Shown piece by piece: positions 17,850 through 26,694 of a DNA stretch of 42,074 nucleotides. Position numbers and translations under genes: made by a program. A model generated the notes under the pieces. It made no database searches. It had not been told where the DNA came from and saw nothing but the letters and a program-made list of their open reading frames with translations. Each line of letters begins with the position of its first letter. The stretch's first letter is position 1. Location of the stretch: contig JAFWYQ010000127.1 of the NCBI GenBank assembly GCA_017517605.1, positions 1 to 42,074 of the forward strand, read 5' to 3'. Source of the stretch: Bacteroidaceae bacterium. GTDB taxonomy: Bacteria; Bacteroidota; Bacteroidia; Bacteroidales; Bacteroidaceae.

Positions 17850-20018
17850 TTAATTATTCACCCCCACCTTTCCACTCTCGCGCCGTCCGTCGGGATAGGT
17901 CACGATGTAGAGGTACGTTGCCGGAGTCTTACCTACCTTCACCGTAGCTTCCCCGCTTGCAAAGGCGGCTTCGCCTACCTTCACGGCATCCATGGTGTAG
18001 ATTTCGAGCTTGGTGGCTGTGGGAGCGGTACAAGTGATGGTAGAACCATTGACTTGAATAATGAAGGGACTCACATCGGTCACTTCGCCAATCTTGGATG
18101 GATTCAATGCGCAATCGTCTTCTTTGAAGTGGTCGTAATCATTATACAATTTGTCGTGTGGGCCTGTATAAACATTCGTTCGCGGATTTTTCCAAATCAC
18201 ACTGCTGTCTGCAGAGCAGAAATAATTCAAGGTGCGTCGACAAGGGCAATCAACTTCCGCGGGGGTATATGGTTCAAGTAAATCATACGTTGAACCGATT
18301 CCTTCAATCCAGGTATCCCAACCCTGGCAACTTTCAATATCTATTTGTTTAAGAAATTGCTTGTTCACTGTTTGGGTTGAATCTATCCCTATTACGGTTA
18401 CAGGGAGATTGTAAATCGTGCAATATTCTTCTCCCATGTTTAATGAGAAATCGTAAAGAATATAATCATTTCCAATTTCTTTTAGTACTACATCGTCATA
18501 GAAAGGATGGGCTATTCCTATGTTTTTGTAGTCCTCTTTTCTCACTAAAACCTTTTTTCCTTCCTGTCTGATACGATAAACAGCTTCTTCGTTTCCTTCT
18601 ATGTATTCACAGGTGGTGTACTTTACCAATGGATAGTATGTTTTTCCATCAATCTCTTCCGGTCGGTCAAGCACAGTATAGCGGAAGTATGAATAGTCTT
18701 CATCTTGGTAGCTATAGTAGCTCCACACTGCTCCAACCCATGAGCATATAGGTTCTTTATTTGCTTGTGGGGTGGTGCAATCAATGAAATCAGGATGCAA
18801 GTATATATTCTTGCCATCGTAACGTAAGCAGGTAATTCGGCTGGGATTGTACACTGTTGAATTTGTAGATACCCTTTCGTCAATGGGGAATACATGGCTC
18901 AATGAACCAACGCCTTCAATCCAAACATCATCACGGTCTCCCGTCAAAGTGAAGCGTTTGCGCATCACTCCGTTAATCTCCACTGAATCCACTTTGGATA
19001 CGGTGCAAGTGTCATATTCTCGTATGGGGTATGAATAATCTATCGGGTCTTCAATGTCGTATAAAGACAATATTTCGACATTGTCTCCTTCCTGCAGAGT
19101 GAAATCGTAGCATAACTCGAAATTATTAAAGTATTCATCAATGGCATACACTTTACCGTTGAAATCCTGCAACTTGTCGAATGGGAACCAATACTTAGGC
19201 CCTGTCCAACTAAATGTGAAAGTGCCAGGTCTCACCTCCTCGCCCAATGTGATTTGTCGGAACTGCCCATCTGATGTCTCATTGTAATTCCAATTTTGTG
19301 TCCAAGTCATGCCAGACTTCATCCACGGCGTGGCATTCGGGTCGGCCACTTCGCCATTGAAGTAGATGGTTTTCCCGTTGCTTGCAACTTGATAGATGGT
19401 TTCCGAATAGTTTGAGCCATCGGTAGGGATAGCCATCCATCTACTGAAAAATGGGGCTTCAGCACTGCCTACACCTTCAATCCATTGTTGAAAACCGAAG
19501 TCTATCACCTTGCGGCCATGCTCGAATCGGACATCCTTTACAACTATCGGGTAAGGCCAATTATCAGGATGGTCTATCGGGGCATACGTGTATCCTATAA
19601 TTCCTTCGTTCTCATAAATGGTATCCCCCTTCTGCAACGAAAAATCGTACAACATGAAGGGCTTTCCTTTTTCAACTTCAACCCAGTTCAAGTTATCAAG
19701 ATATTCAGAGAAAGCCCACACCCGTCCTTCTGATTCACGAATATATGCCAAAAAGTCTTTCCCTTCATACAGCCTTCTCCATATATTGCCGTCAATAAGA
19801 GTATCCGTACCTAAACTGTAACAGACAGGAGTGTTGCTATAATCACGCGAAAAAGAATTGGTATAAACTAAATTTGCATACCATTTTGTACCTGTCATCG
19901 AGAACTCCGTAGAGTCTTTGTAATCCTTTACAACATCTTCATTCGAAGAATTTCCGGCATTAAGGGAAAGAATCCATGCCGATGCCGATATACACAAAAA
20001 GCAAATGATTCGTTTCAT
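17850..20018 (-). CDS. Secreted three-repeat protein of unknown function
   Basis: I do not recognise a named family. The 722-residue protein starts with a signal peptide (about 1-22, ending SLNAG). It contains three diverged units of about 190 residues. Each has a YDF(S/T)L strand followed by GD or GE (124-128, 304-308, 522-526) and ends in WIEG(V/I)GS (179-185, 366-372, 570-576). A linker (about 640-655) leads to a final beta domain whose last residues TYLYIVTYPDGRRESGKV resemble type IX secretion sorting tails. It is rich in Tyr, Trp and Asp, as in surface or glycan-binding proteins. Surface display is inferred; no T9SS gene is in the window. No clear promoter box was found. It stands alone, flanked by repeats. 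Confidence 0.8.
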   Translation of the reverse strand: MKRIICFLCISASAWILSLNAGNSSNEDVVKDYKDSTEFSMTGTKWYANLVYTNSFSRDYSNTPVCYSLGTDTLIDGNIWRRLYEGKDFLAYIRESEGRVWAFSEYLDNLNWVEVEKGKPFMLYDFSLQKGDTIYENEGIIGYTYAPIDHPDNWPYPIVVKDVRFEHGRKVIDFGFQQWIEGVGSAEAPFFSRWMAIPTDGSNYSETIYQVASNGKTIYFNGEVADPNATPWMKSGMTWTQNWNYNETSDGQFRQITLGEEVRPGTFTFSWTGPKYWFPFDKLQDFNGKVYAIDEYFNNFELCYDFTLQEGDNVEILSLYDIEDPIDYSYPIREYDTCTVSKVDSVEINGVMRKRFTLTGDRDDVWIEGVGSLSHVFPIDERVSTNSTVYNPSRITCLRYDGKNIYLHPDFIDCTTPQANKEPICSWVGAVWSYYSYQDEDYSYFRYTVLDRPEEIDGKTYYPLVKYTTCEYIEGNEEAVYRIRQEGKKVLVRKEDYKNIGIAHPFYDDVVLKEIGNDYILYDFSLNMGEEYCTIYNLPVTVIGIDSTQTVNKQFLKQIDIESCQGWDTWIEGIGSTYDLLEPYTPAEVDCPCRRTLNYFCSADSSVIWKNPRTNVYTGPHDKLYNDYDHFKEDDCALNPSKIGEVTDVSPFIIQVNGSTITCTAPTATKLEIYTMDAVKVGEAAFASGEATVKVGKTPATYLYIVTYPDGRRESGKVGVNN

Positions 20019-20112
20019 GACCTTGATTTTTTGAGGAGTTAATAAATCGCCCGCAAGTTACTCATAATATCTTATTTTTCCAAAGAACAATGCGACTTTT
20101 TTCTGTATATTC

Positions 20113-20288
20113 TTCATTTTGAAGTGTTATATGTGGTGTCATGCCACCGAGCCGCCTATATGCGTGGAAAGGTATACGGCGCGTGCGCATGCATAGGTTA
20201 AACGATTTTAACTTATACGTGCGCACACACGCATTATAAATATTCACATATAGGGTGGCTCGGTGGCATGGTGAGTGTTGAAATGAAC
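20113..20288. repeat. Long MITE-like palindrome
   Basis: The arm at 20140-20161 (CATGCCACCGAGCC then GCCTATAT) is mirrored at 20247-20270 with one or two mismatches. Pairing continues inward with about 70 percent identity to an inner match ending GGTTAAA/TTTAAC around a three-base loop. A weaker outer match (TTCATTT / AAATGAA) extends it to about 175 bases. It encodes nothing. Full folding would give a hairpin over 60 base pairs long. No clear target-site duplication was seen. Confidence 0.7.
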
Positions 20289-20374
20289 GTTATGGAGTAT
20301 GGAATACTATACAGCTTTCGTCTTCGTACTATACTCGTTGCGGCCTTATACTATATTCGTTACGCCTCCGTGCA

Positions 20375-20499
20375 CCGTAGGGGCAGACCTGTGTGTCTGC
20401 CCAGATATATGCCGCACGATACATTTGGGCATCCCCTTGTGGGTGCCCAAATGTTTGATTCCACACATATCAGGGCAACCACAAGGGATTGCCCTACGG
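20375..20499. repeat. Cruciform repeat with three hairpins
   Basis: Outer ends CCGTAGGG and CCCTACGG enclose three perfect stems: GGGCAGAC/GTCTGCCC (20381-20402), CATTTGGGCA/TGCCCAAATG (20422-20453) and AGGGCAA/TTGCCCT (20472-20495). The pattern resembles REP/BIME-type intergenic repeats. The stretch 20500-20920 holds further short hairpins but no gene. Confidence 0.8.
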
Positions 20500-20669
20500 A
20501 GAACGGTGAACGATGGCAAAAAGAACCTCTCCTAAAATTCCACCGAAATTTAGGAGAATTTCCGTTCGTGCGCAACTGCGCACCGGCGGATGCGCAGGAG
20601 AATTTCGGCGAAACTTTAGGGATGAATCTTCGGAACTTTAGGAACGGTAATCCTACTGATAAAAGATAG

Positions 20670-20701
20670 CATTCTTCCATTAGCAAGAATGCCATTCTTG
20701 T
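20670..20701. other. Pair of mutually exclusive hairpins
   Basis: GCATTCTT (20670-20677) pairs with AAGAATGC (20686-20693), while CAAGAAT (20685-20691) can instead pair with ATTCTTG (20695-20701). The middle segment belongs to both stems. It lies in the non-coding stretch downstream of the TlpA-like gene. Confidence 0.45.
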
Positions 20702-20724
20702 GGCAAAAACAAGATGCGGATGTT

Positions 20725-20776
20725 GGGCATGAAAGAACCGTATCTTCAACGCTTAACGTACGTATCTTTCATGCCC
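20725..20776. terminator. 12-bp hairpin downstream of the TlpA-like gene
   Basis: GGGCATGAAAGA (20725-20736) and TCTTTCATGCCC (20765-20776) are exact reverse complements around a 28-base loop. It lies about 150 bases past the stop of the TlpA-like gene on the minus strand and may protect or end its transcript. Confidence 0.45.
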
Positions 20777-20921
20777 GACGAACGGTTCTTCACGTGGGTT
20801 TTCTAATATCTTGACATATAAATTCAAAGAATGCTTACAAGGAAAAGCATTCTTCGCAATTGTTTGGCGCATTGCTATCTACTCCTTCCCATACAGGGAA
20901 AGGCAAGGGATGGGACTCCCC

Positions 20922-22070
20922 TTACTTCTTCAACAGCTTCACAATCTCAGCCTCCAGTTGGTCGGCATCCTGGATGTCGGAGCTGCGCTTATAAAGTCCG
21001 TTGGCTCGGTCAATAAGGAAATAGGTGGGCAGGTCGCTCACACGATAGGTAAGGGCCGAACCACCTTCGGCATCGCGCACACAAATCCAGGGGAGGTTAT
21101 CGGCCGAGGTCTTCCAGAAATGTTCGTCGGTATCGAAGGATACCTGATACACCTCCAGCCCCTGTGCCGCATACTTGTCGTAGAGTTCGCGCATGGCGAT
21201 GTTGCGCGCGGGCGATTCCTGATTCTTATACACGGTGAAGTCGAGCAACACCACCTTGCCCTTCAGGTCGGTCAGGCGACGGATGGCACCGCGCAAGTCG
21301 GGCAACTCCAAATCGAGCAGAGTGACTTCGCGGATAAGCTCTTCGGGGATGGGTGTAGAGGTCGGCTTGCGGGTGTTCCTGATGCCACGCATGGCGATGT
21401 TGTGGAGATTGACGGTGCGCAACGAATGGGGATAAAAGGCATCCCACGATGTAGCCACCGCACTGTAGGCACGCACATCCTCGCGCGAGCTTTCGGGATT
21501 GAACAGCTGTCCGCCATTGATGCGCTGGAACAGAGCGTAGTAGGCCGCAGCCGAACGGGGATTGCTGTAGATGTAGTCGCGGCAAATCTGCTGCTTGTAT
21601 TCACCCACCACGCGGTCTACACTGTCGCGATAGTCACCGATGGGCAATTGGCGGGCGGCCAACTGACGAATGCGCTCCTGCAAAGCGGTCTGCTTGGCAG
21701 CAAGTTCCTTGATTTTCGCGCTCTCCACAGAACCTTCGACGGTATAGCCGGTGGCCAACGAAGGAAGGAGTCCCTTCACCGTCACCACTTCGGTGGAGTC
21801 GATTCCCAAGTTCACCACCTGACGCTCGATGCGCAGACGGTAAAACTCAGGGCCATCGGGACGCTTGTGACGGAAGACAAAATCGCCCTTCTTATCCAAC
21901 TTCACCGAATCGAGCACCTTGATACCGTCGAGGGCCGATGCCTCGAAATAGAGCATCTTGCCCTCAGCTTCACCGATTTCACCCACTACCTGGAACTGTT
22001 CGCCTCTCTCTTCACACGCAGCCAATGCCAACACAAGCGATGCGGCTGCAACGATTGTATGTTTCTTCAT
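20922..22070 (-). CDS. TlpA-like thioredoxin-fold lipoprotein lacking CxxC
   Basis: A 382-residue envelope lipoprotein: the signal peptide ends in LALAAC, making C19 the lipidated residue. An N-terminal beta domain (about 25-110, DUF4369-like) and a helical linker (about 115-240) precede a thioredoxin fold (about 250-382). In the thioredoxin part the strand KGKVVLLDF (270-278) is followed by TVYKNQESP, where redox members have WCxxC. The cis-proline loop LPTY (347-350) is kept. The only other cysteines are C163 and C330, so no dithiol site exists. It is therefore probably a binding or stress protein rather than a reductase. It is read alone, with a promoter box near 22258. Confidence 0.82.
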   Translation of the reverse strand: MKKHTIVAAASLVLALAACEERGEQFQVVGEIGEAEGKMLYFEASALDGIKVLDSVKLDKKGDFVFRHKRPDGPEFYRLRIERQVVNLGIDSTEVVTVKGLLPSLATGYTVEGSVESAKIKELAAKQTALQERIRQLAARQLPIGDYRDSVDRVVGEYKQQICRDYIYSNPRSAAAYYALFQRINGGQLFNPESSREDVRAYSAVATSWDAFYPHSLRTVNLHNIAMRGIRNTRKPTSTPIPEELIREVTLLDLELPDLRGAIRRLTDLKGKVVLLDFTVYKNQESPARNIAMRELYDKYAAQGLEVYQVSFDTDEHFWKTSADNLPWICVRDAEGGSALTYRVSDLPTYFLIDRANGLYKRSSDIQDADQLEAEIVKLLKK

Positions 22071-22093
22071 TTTACTAATAGAACGTTTCTTAA

Positions 22094-22134
22094 TCTGGAG
22101 TTCAGAAGTTCAGGAGTTACAGGAGTTCAGACAA
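22094..22134. repeat. Short-period repeat GGAGTTCAG
   Basis: AGGAGTTCAG-like units occur about four times in tandem with small changes. The rest of the gap 22071-22423 holds divergent promoters for the TlpA-like gene and pnp, and no gene. Confidence 0.5.
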
Positions 22135-22257
22135 TAGTTTCGCCTGCATGGCATCTTCGTTTTCGCTCTCTGTAGGGGCATTCCTACGGTTTGCATCATT
22201 GTCACAACTATTGTCGTCTGCACTCCTTCTCCTACACTTCAGGAATAAATTAGGCCG

Positions 22258-22265
22258 CAAAGTTA
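22258..22265 (-). promoter_or_regulatory. Possible -7 box for the TlpA-like gene
   Basis: TAACTTTG on the minus strand fits TAnnTTTG about 190 bases before the start codon. No convincing -33 element was found, and the leader would be long. Confidence 0.4.
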
Positions 22266-22346
22266 CAATTCTTAGCCTCTAAAACCGCACTTTTTCGTAT
22301 TAAAATTATAAAAAATAAGAATATTAAGCACTTTTCTCACTTTTTC

Positions 22347-22378
22347 TTGCTCATTATCAGTGGAAAACTGTATCTTTG
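22347..22378 (+). promoter_or_regulatory. Promoter for pnp
   Basis: TTG at 22347-22349 and TATCTTTG at 22371-22378, 21 bases apart, match the Bacteroidetes consensus. The -7 box is about 45 bases before the pnp ATG. Confidence 0.7.
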
Positions 22379-22423
22379 CACGATTTTTGGAAAGATAGTA
22401 CAAAACTATAATTATTTTTTTAG

Positions 22424-24607
22424 ATGAACGTAATTACAAAAGAGGTCAAGTTGCCTGATGGAAGAACCATCACACTTGAGACGGGAAAGTTGGCAAAGCA
22501 GGCCGATGGTTCGGTGATGCTGCGCATGGGTAACACCGTGTTGCTGGCTACTGTTTGTGCCGCCAAGGATGCAGTTCCCGGTACAGATTTTATGCCTTTA
22601 CAGGTAGAGTATAAAGAGAAGTATGCGGCTTTCGGCCGTTTCCCCGGTGGTTTCACCAAACGCGAAGGCAAGGCTTCGGATTATGAAATCCTGACCTGCC
22701 GTCTGGTGGACCGCGCTCTTCGTCCTCTATTCCCCGATAACTATCATGCAGAGGTATATGTGAACATCATTCTGTTCTCTGCTGACGGTGTGGACATGCC
22801 CGACGCATTGGCCGGATTGGCAGCTTCTGCCGCCCTTGCTGTGAGCGACATCCCCTTCGGAGGTCCTATCTCTGAGGTACGTGTGGCCCGCATCAACGGC
22901 GAGTTCGTTATCAACCCCACCTTCCAACAGCTCGAAGAGGCCGATATGGACCTGATGGTTGCCGCCACTTACGAGAACATAATGATGGTGGAAGGCGAGA
23001 TGAAGGAAGTTTCAGAGCAAGACCTGCTCGAAGCCATGAAGGTGGCTCACGCTGCCATCAAGGACCACTGCAAGGTGCAGGTGGAGTTGATGGAAGAGTG
23101 TGGCACCGTACAGAAGCGCGAATATTGCCACGAAGAGAACGACGAAGATCTCCGCAAGGCCGTTCGCGAGGCTTGCTACGACAAGGCATACGCCATTGCA
23201 CAGAGCGGCAATTGCAACAAGCACGAGCGTGGCGAGGCTTTCGAAGCCATCCGCGAAGAGTTCAAGGCCCAGTTCACTGAAGAGGAGCTGGAGACCAAGG
23301 CGGCCCTTATCGACCGCTACTACCACGATGTGGAGAAAGAGGCTATGCGCCGTTGCATCCTCGATGAAGGCAAGCGTCTCGATGGTCGTAAGACTACCGA
23401 AATCCGCCCCATCTGGTGCGAGGTCAGCCCGCTGCCCGGTCCTCACGGTTCAGCCATCTTTACCCGTGGTGAGACTCAGTCACTCACCAGCGTGACATTG
23501 GGTACCAAGCTCGACGAGAAGATTGTGGACGACGTACTCGACCAGCACCGCGAGCGTTTCCTCCTTCACTACAACTTCCCTCCCTTCTCAACAGGTGAGG
23601 CCCGTCCCCAGCGTGGTGTAGGCCGTCGCGAAATCGGTCACGGCCACTTGGCATGGCGTGCGTTGAAGGGACAGATTCCTGCAGACTATCCTTACGCAGT
23701 ACGCGTAGTTTCTGATATTCTTGAGTCAAACGGTTCTTCTTCAATGGCTACCGTATGTGCCGGAACATTGGCACTGATGGATGCCGGTGTGAAGATGACC
23801 AAGCCCGTATCAGGTATCGCTATGGGACTTATCAAGAACGCCGGTGAAGAGAAGTATGCCGTATTGAGCGACATCCTTGGCGACGAGGACCACTTGGGCG
23901 ACATGGACTTCAAGGTGACAGGTACACGCGACGGTATCACCGCCACTCAGATGGACATCAAGGTGGATGGCCTTTCATACGAGATTCTGGAGAAGGCTCT
24001 GTTGCAGGCCAAGGAAGGCCGCGAGCACATCCTCGGCAAGATTACCGAGTGCATCGCCGAGCCTCGTGCCGAACTGAAGGACCATGCTCCCCGCATCGAG
24101 GTGATGATCATCCCGAAGGAGTTCATCGGTGCAGTGATTGGCCCTGGTGGCAAGATTATCCAAGGTATGCAGGAAGAGACCGGTGCCACTATCACTATCG
24201 ACGAGATTGACGGTGTAGGCAAAATTGAAATTGCCGGTACCAACAAGCAGTGCATCGAGTCGGCCATGAACATGATCAAGGCCATCGTTGCCATCCCCGA
24301 GGTAGGTGAAGTTTATACCGGTAAGGTACGCAGCGTAATGCCCTACGGTTGCTTCGTAGAGTTCCTGCCCGGCAAGGACGGATTGCTCCACATCTCAGAA
24401 ATCGACTGGAAGCGTCTGGAGACTGTAGAAGAGGCAGGCATCAAGGAAGGTGACGAGATTGAAGTGAAGTTGCTCGACATCGATCCCAAGACCGGCAAGT
24501 TCAAGCTCTCTCACCGCGTGCTCCTCGAGAAGCCCGAAGGATACGTAGAGCGTCCCGCCCGCCGCGAGCGTCCCGAACGTGGTGAACGTCGTCCGAAGAG
24601 AGACTGA
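22424..24607 (+). CDS. pnp: Polyribonucleotide nucleotidyltransferase (PNPase)
   Basis: A phosphorolytic 3'-5' exoribonuclease that degrades mRNA and can add tails. The 727 residues show two RNase PH domains (about 10-230 and 325-550) separated by a helical domain. They are followed by a KH domain (about 560-615, [12 protein letters not shown] with the GxxG loop) and an S1 domain (about 625-695, [17 protein letters not shown]). The C-terminus is an Arg/Glu-rich tail, a possible RNA contact. The length is typical. It stands alone between a promoter and a strong terminator. Family members are often autoregulated through the 5' leader; the leader here is too short to say. Confidence 0.98.
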   Translation: MNVITKEVKLPDGRTITLETGKLAKQADGSVMLRMGNTVLLATVCAAKDAVPGTDFMPLQVEYKEKYAAFGRFPGGFTKREGKASDYEILTCRLVDRALRPLFPDNYHAEVYVNIILFSADGVDMPDALAGLAASAALAVSDIPFGGPISEVRVARINGEFVINPTFQQLEEADMDLMVAATYENIMMVEGEMKEVSEQDLLEAMKVAHAAIKDHCKVQVELMEECGTVQKREYCHEENDEDLRKAVREACYDKAYAIAQSGNCNKHERGEAFEAIREEFKAQFTEEELETKAALIDRYYHDVEKEAMRRCILDEGKRLDGRKTTEIRPIWCEVSPLPGPHGSAIFTRGETQSLTSVTLGTKLDEKIVDDVLDQHRERFLLHYNFPPFSTGEARPQRGVGRREIGHGHLAWRALKGQIPADYPYAVRVVSDILESNGSSSMATVCAGTLALMDAGVKMTKPVSGIAMGLIKNAGEEKYAVLSDILGDEDHLGDMDFKVTGTRDGITATQMDIKVDGLSYEILEKALLQAKEGREHILGKITECIAEPRAELKDHAPRIEVMIIPKEFIGAVIGPGGKIIQGMQEETGATITIDEIDGVGKIEIAGTNKQCIESAMNMIKAIVAIPEVGEVYTGKVRSVMPYGCFVEFLPGKDGLLHISEIDWKRLETVEEAGIKEGDEIEVKLLDIDPKTGKFKLSHRVLLEKPEGYVERPARRERPERGERRPKRD

Positions 24608-24629
24608 TTGACAAATGTCATAAAGCAAA

Positions 24630-24666
24630 AGAGGGTGTGTCAGTGTTGACATACCCTCTTTTTTTT
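24630..24666 (+). terminator. Rho-independent terminator after pnp
   Basis: AGAGGGTGTGTCA (24630-24642) pairs with TGACATACCCTCT (24647-24659), followed directly by a run of eight or more T. Confidence 0.92.
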
Positions 24667-24751
24667 CACCTTTTATCTATATTTTATATAATATACCCTA
24701 AAAATAATATTTTTTAATTTTTTAAACCTTCTCTCGTTCAAATAAAAGGAG

Positions 24752-24759
24752 TACCTTTG
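24752..24759 (+). promoter_or_regulatory. -7 box for the FKBP pair
   Basis: TACCTTTG matches TAnnTTTG about 108 bases before the first FKBP gene. The -33 region is poor, so the assignment rests on the -7 box and its place after the pnp terminator. Confidence 0.5.
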
Positions 24760-24866
24760 CGCGGTTTTCAGTAAAACATTGATTCATAACCAAACATAAT
24801 GGCATCATAAAGGGTTTACTGATAAGAAGATTTGATTGAATATATATAATAAAGGAATTAAGAGAT

Positions 24867-25451
24867 ATGGATAAATTCAGTTATGCAATTGGCTTAGGAA
24901 TTGGCCAGAACCTGTTGGGCATGGGTGCCCGCGGCATCAATGTAGAGGACTTTGCCCAAGCCATACATGATGTGCTGAATGGTAACGAGACTGCTATCAC
25001 TCACACCGAGGCACGTGACATTGTGAACAACTACTTCGAAGAAATGGAAAAGCGCATGAATGCTGAAAACATCGAGAAAGGCAAAGCATTCTTGGCCGAG
25101 AACCAGAAAAAAGAAGGAGTGAAAGTAACCGCCAGCGGTCTTCAGTACGAGGTGTTGCAGGAGGGTAACGGCAAAAGTCCCAAAGCTACAGATAAGGTAC
25201 GTTGCCACTATGAAGGTACACTCATCGACGGAACCTTGTTCGACAGTTCCATCAAACGTGGCGAACCCGCCGTGTTCGGTGTAAACCAAGTAATCCCCGG
25301 ATGGGTAGAGGCTCTGCAACTGATGAGCGAAGGTGCCAAGTGGCGCTTGTATATTCCCTCAGAATTGGGATACGGTGCACACGGTGCAGGCGAAATGATT
25401 CCTCCCCACAGTACACTCATCTTTGATGTGGAACTGATTGAGGTATTGTAA
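24867..25451 (+). CDS. FKBP-type peptidyl-prolyl isomerase, no signal peptide
   Basis: A 194-residue FklB/Mip-type isomerase that speeds proline cis-trans isomerisation in protein folding. A helical dimerisation part (about 1-95) precedes the FKBP domain (about 105-194), with HYEGTLIDGTLFDSS, VIPGWVEAL and YGAHGAGEMIPPHSTLIFDVEL. The N-terminus (MDKFSYAIG) has no signal peptide or lipobox, so it is probably cytoplasmic. The paralogue 77 bases downstream has a lipobox instead. Confidence 0.93.
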   Translation: MDKFSYAIGLGIGQNLLGMGARGINVEDFAQAIHDVLNGNETAITHTEARDIVNNYFEEMEKRMNAENIEKGKAFLAENQKKEGVKVTASGLQYEVLQEGNGKSPKATDKVRCHYEGTLIDGTLFDSSIKRGEPAVFGVNQVIPGWVEALQLMSEGAKWRLYIPSELGYGAHGAGEMIPPHSTLIFDVELIEVL

Positions 25452-25457
25452 GATTCT

Positions 25458-25493
25458 CGTTGAAAGGTTGAGAGGTCGAAAAGTTGAGAAGAA
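25458..25493. repeat. Short-period GTTGAGA repeat between FKBP genes
   Basis: Degenerate units of about eight bases (GTTGAAAG, GTTGAGAG, GTCGAAAA, GTTGAGAA) fill the gap between the two FKBP genes. Confidence 0.5.
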
Positions 25494-25528
25494 ATAAATT
25501 TAAATAATTCATAAACAAAAAAGTAACA

Positions 25529-26398
25529 ATGAAAAAAGCAAGTTTTTTAATGGTTTTGGCCGCAGCTGCTGGTATGGTTTCATGCACAGCTCAGGCTCCT
25601 AAGGCTAATTTGAAGAGCGACACTGACTCTTTGTCTTATGCATTCGGTCTGACTCAGACTCAAGGTTTCAAGGAATACATGGTTCAGCAGTTGCGTGTAG
25701 ACACTGCAAAAATCGGTGATTTGGTAAAAGGTTTGGTTGACGGTGCTGCCGGCAAGGATGCACAGAGCCAGATTGCATACGTAGAAGGTTTGAAGATTGG
25801 CCAGATGATGGCTGAAAGCTGGGTAAGTGGTCTTACTGCTGACGTTTATGCAGACGATTCTACCAAATCAGTAGACAAGGACAACCTGGTTGCCGGATTC
25901 ATTGCCGGTGTATTGGGCAAGGACATGAAGATGAGCGTAGAGGATGCACGCGACTATGTTCAGGCTGTAATGGAAGCTGCCAACGAAAAGCAGATGGAAG
26001 CCCAATATGGCACAAACCGCGAAGCCGGTGAGAGATTCTTGGCTGAAAACAAGACCAAGGAAGGCGTAAACGAAACTCCCAGCGGATTGCAGTACAAGAT
26101 TATCAAGCAGGGTAAAGGCGCTATCCCCACCTCATCTGACAGAGTAAGCGTACACTATCGTGGTACTTTGATTGACGGTACTGAGTTTGACAGCTCATAC
26201 AAGCGCAACAAGCCCACAACTTTCGCTGCCAACCAAGTTATCCCAGGCTGGACAGAGGCTTTGACTATGATGCCCGTAGGCTCAAAGTGGGAGCTTTACA
26301 TCCCCGAGTATTTGGCTTATGGTTCACGCAACCAGGGTCAGATCAAGCCTTTCTCAACTCTGATTTTCGAAGTTGAGTTGCTCGGTATCGAGAAATAA
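25529..26398 (+). CDS. FKBP-type peptidyl-prolyl isomerase, lipoprotein
   Basis: A 289-residue lipoprotein paralogue of the gene upstream. The signal peptide ends GMVSC with C19 as the lipidated residue, so it acts in the envelope. The N-terminal helical domain (about 30-185) is longer than in the paralogue and contains two similar segments, DSLSYAFGLTQ (about 33) and AYVEGLKIGQ (about 83). The FKBP domain (about 200-289) shows HYRGTLIDGTEFDSS and VIPGWTEAL. It probably arose by duplication followed by a change of location; that is inferred. A terminator follows at 26423. Confidence 0.93.
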   Translation: MKKASFLMVLAAAAGMVSCTAQAPKANLKSDTDSLSYAFGLTQTQGFKEYMVQQLRVDTAKIGDLVKGLVDGAAGKDAQSQIAYVEGLKIGQMMAESWVSGLTADVYADDSTKSVDKDNLVAGFIAGVLGKDMKMSVEDARDYVQAVMEAANEKQMEAQYGTNREAGERFLAENKTKEGVNETPSGLQYKIIKQGKGAIPTSSDRVSVHYRGTLIDGTEFDSSYKRNKPTTFAANQVIPGWTEALTMMPVGSKWELYIPEYLAYGSRNQGQIKPFSTLIFEVELLGIEK

Positions 26399-26422
26399 AA
26401 TTGCATAAGCAATAACTTTTAG

Positions 26423-26485
26423 GCGCGGATTACGCGGATTACACCAAACAAGGAGTGTGAATCCATGTAATCCGCGCTATTTTTT
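26423..26485 (+). terminator. Terminator built on a GCGCGGATTAC motif
   Basis: GCGCGGATTAC (26423-26433) pairs perfectly with 26467-26477, with a second partial pairing inside, and then TATTTTTT. It ends the FKBP pair. The GGATTACAC-type stem recurs at 29289. Confidence 0.9.
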
Positions 26486-26620
26486 ACACCTTCTGATTTA
26501 TCTTTTGTCTTCCCTTCAACGATTTTACTATCATCTTGTCAAGCCCAAAATTATGTTATAAAACATCTTTATTTGACTTAAATACTAAATTTTGCAGAAT
26601 TTAATCAGTTTTTTCTCTAT

Positions 26621-26655
26621 TTTTGCGGAGAAACGAAAAAAAAGTTCTACTTTTG
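26621..26655 (+). promoter_or_regulatory. Promoter for the Lrp-family operon
   Basis: TACTTTTG (26648-26655) lies 39 bases before the ATG, with TTTTG (26621-26625) 22 bases upstream. That upstream TTTTG is itself part of a second TAnnTTTG box (26618-26625), so two overlapping promoters are possible. Confidence 0.45.
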
Positions 26656-26694
26656 CTTACGTTTTGATAACAGACAACAAACTTATTAATAACA

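Noticed and set aside
20268-20749. Short frames within the repeat region
   Set aside because: They translate palindromic repeats, occur on both strands and match nothing.
20811-22175. Long open frame on the plus strand opposite the TlpA-like gene
   Set aside because: The minus-strand product has a lipobox and a thioredoxin fold; the plus-strand product shows no family features and starts in repeats.
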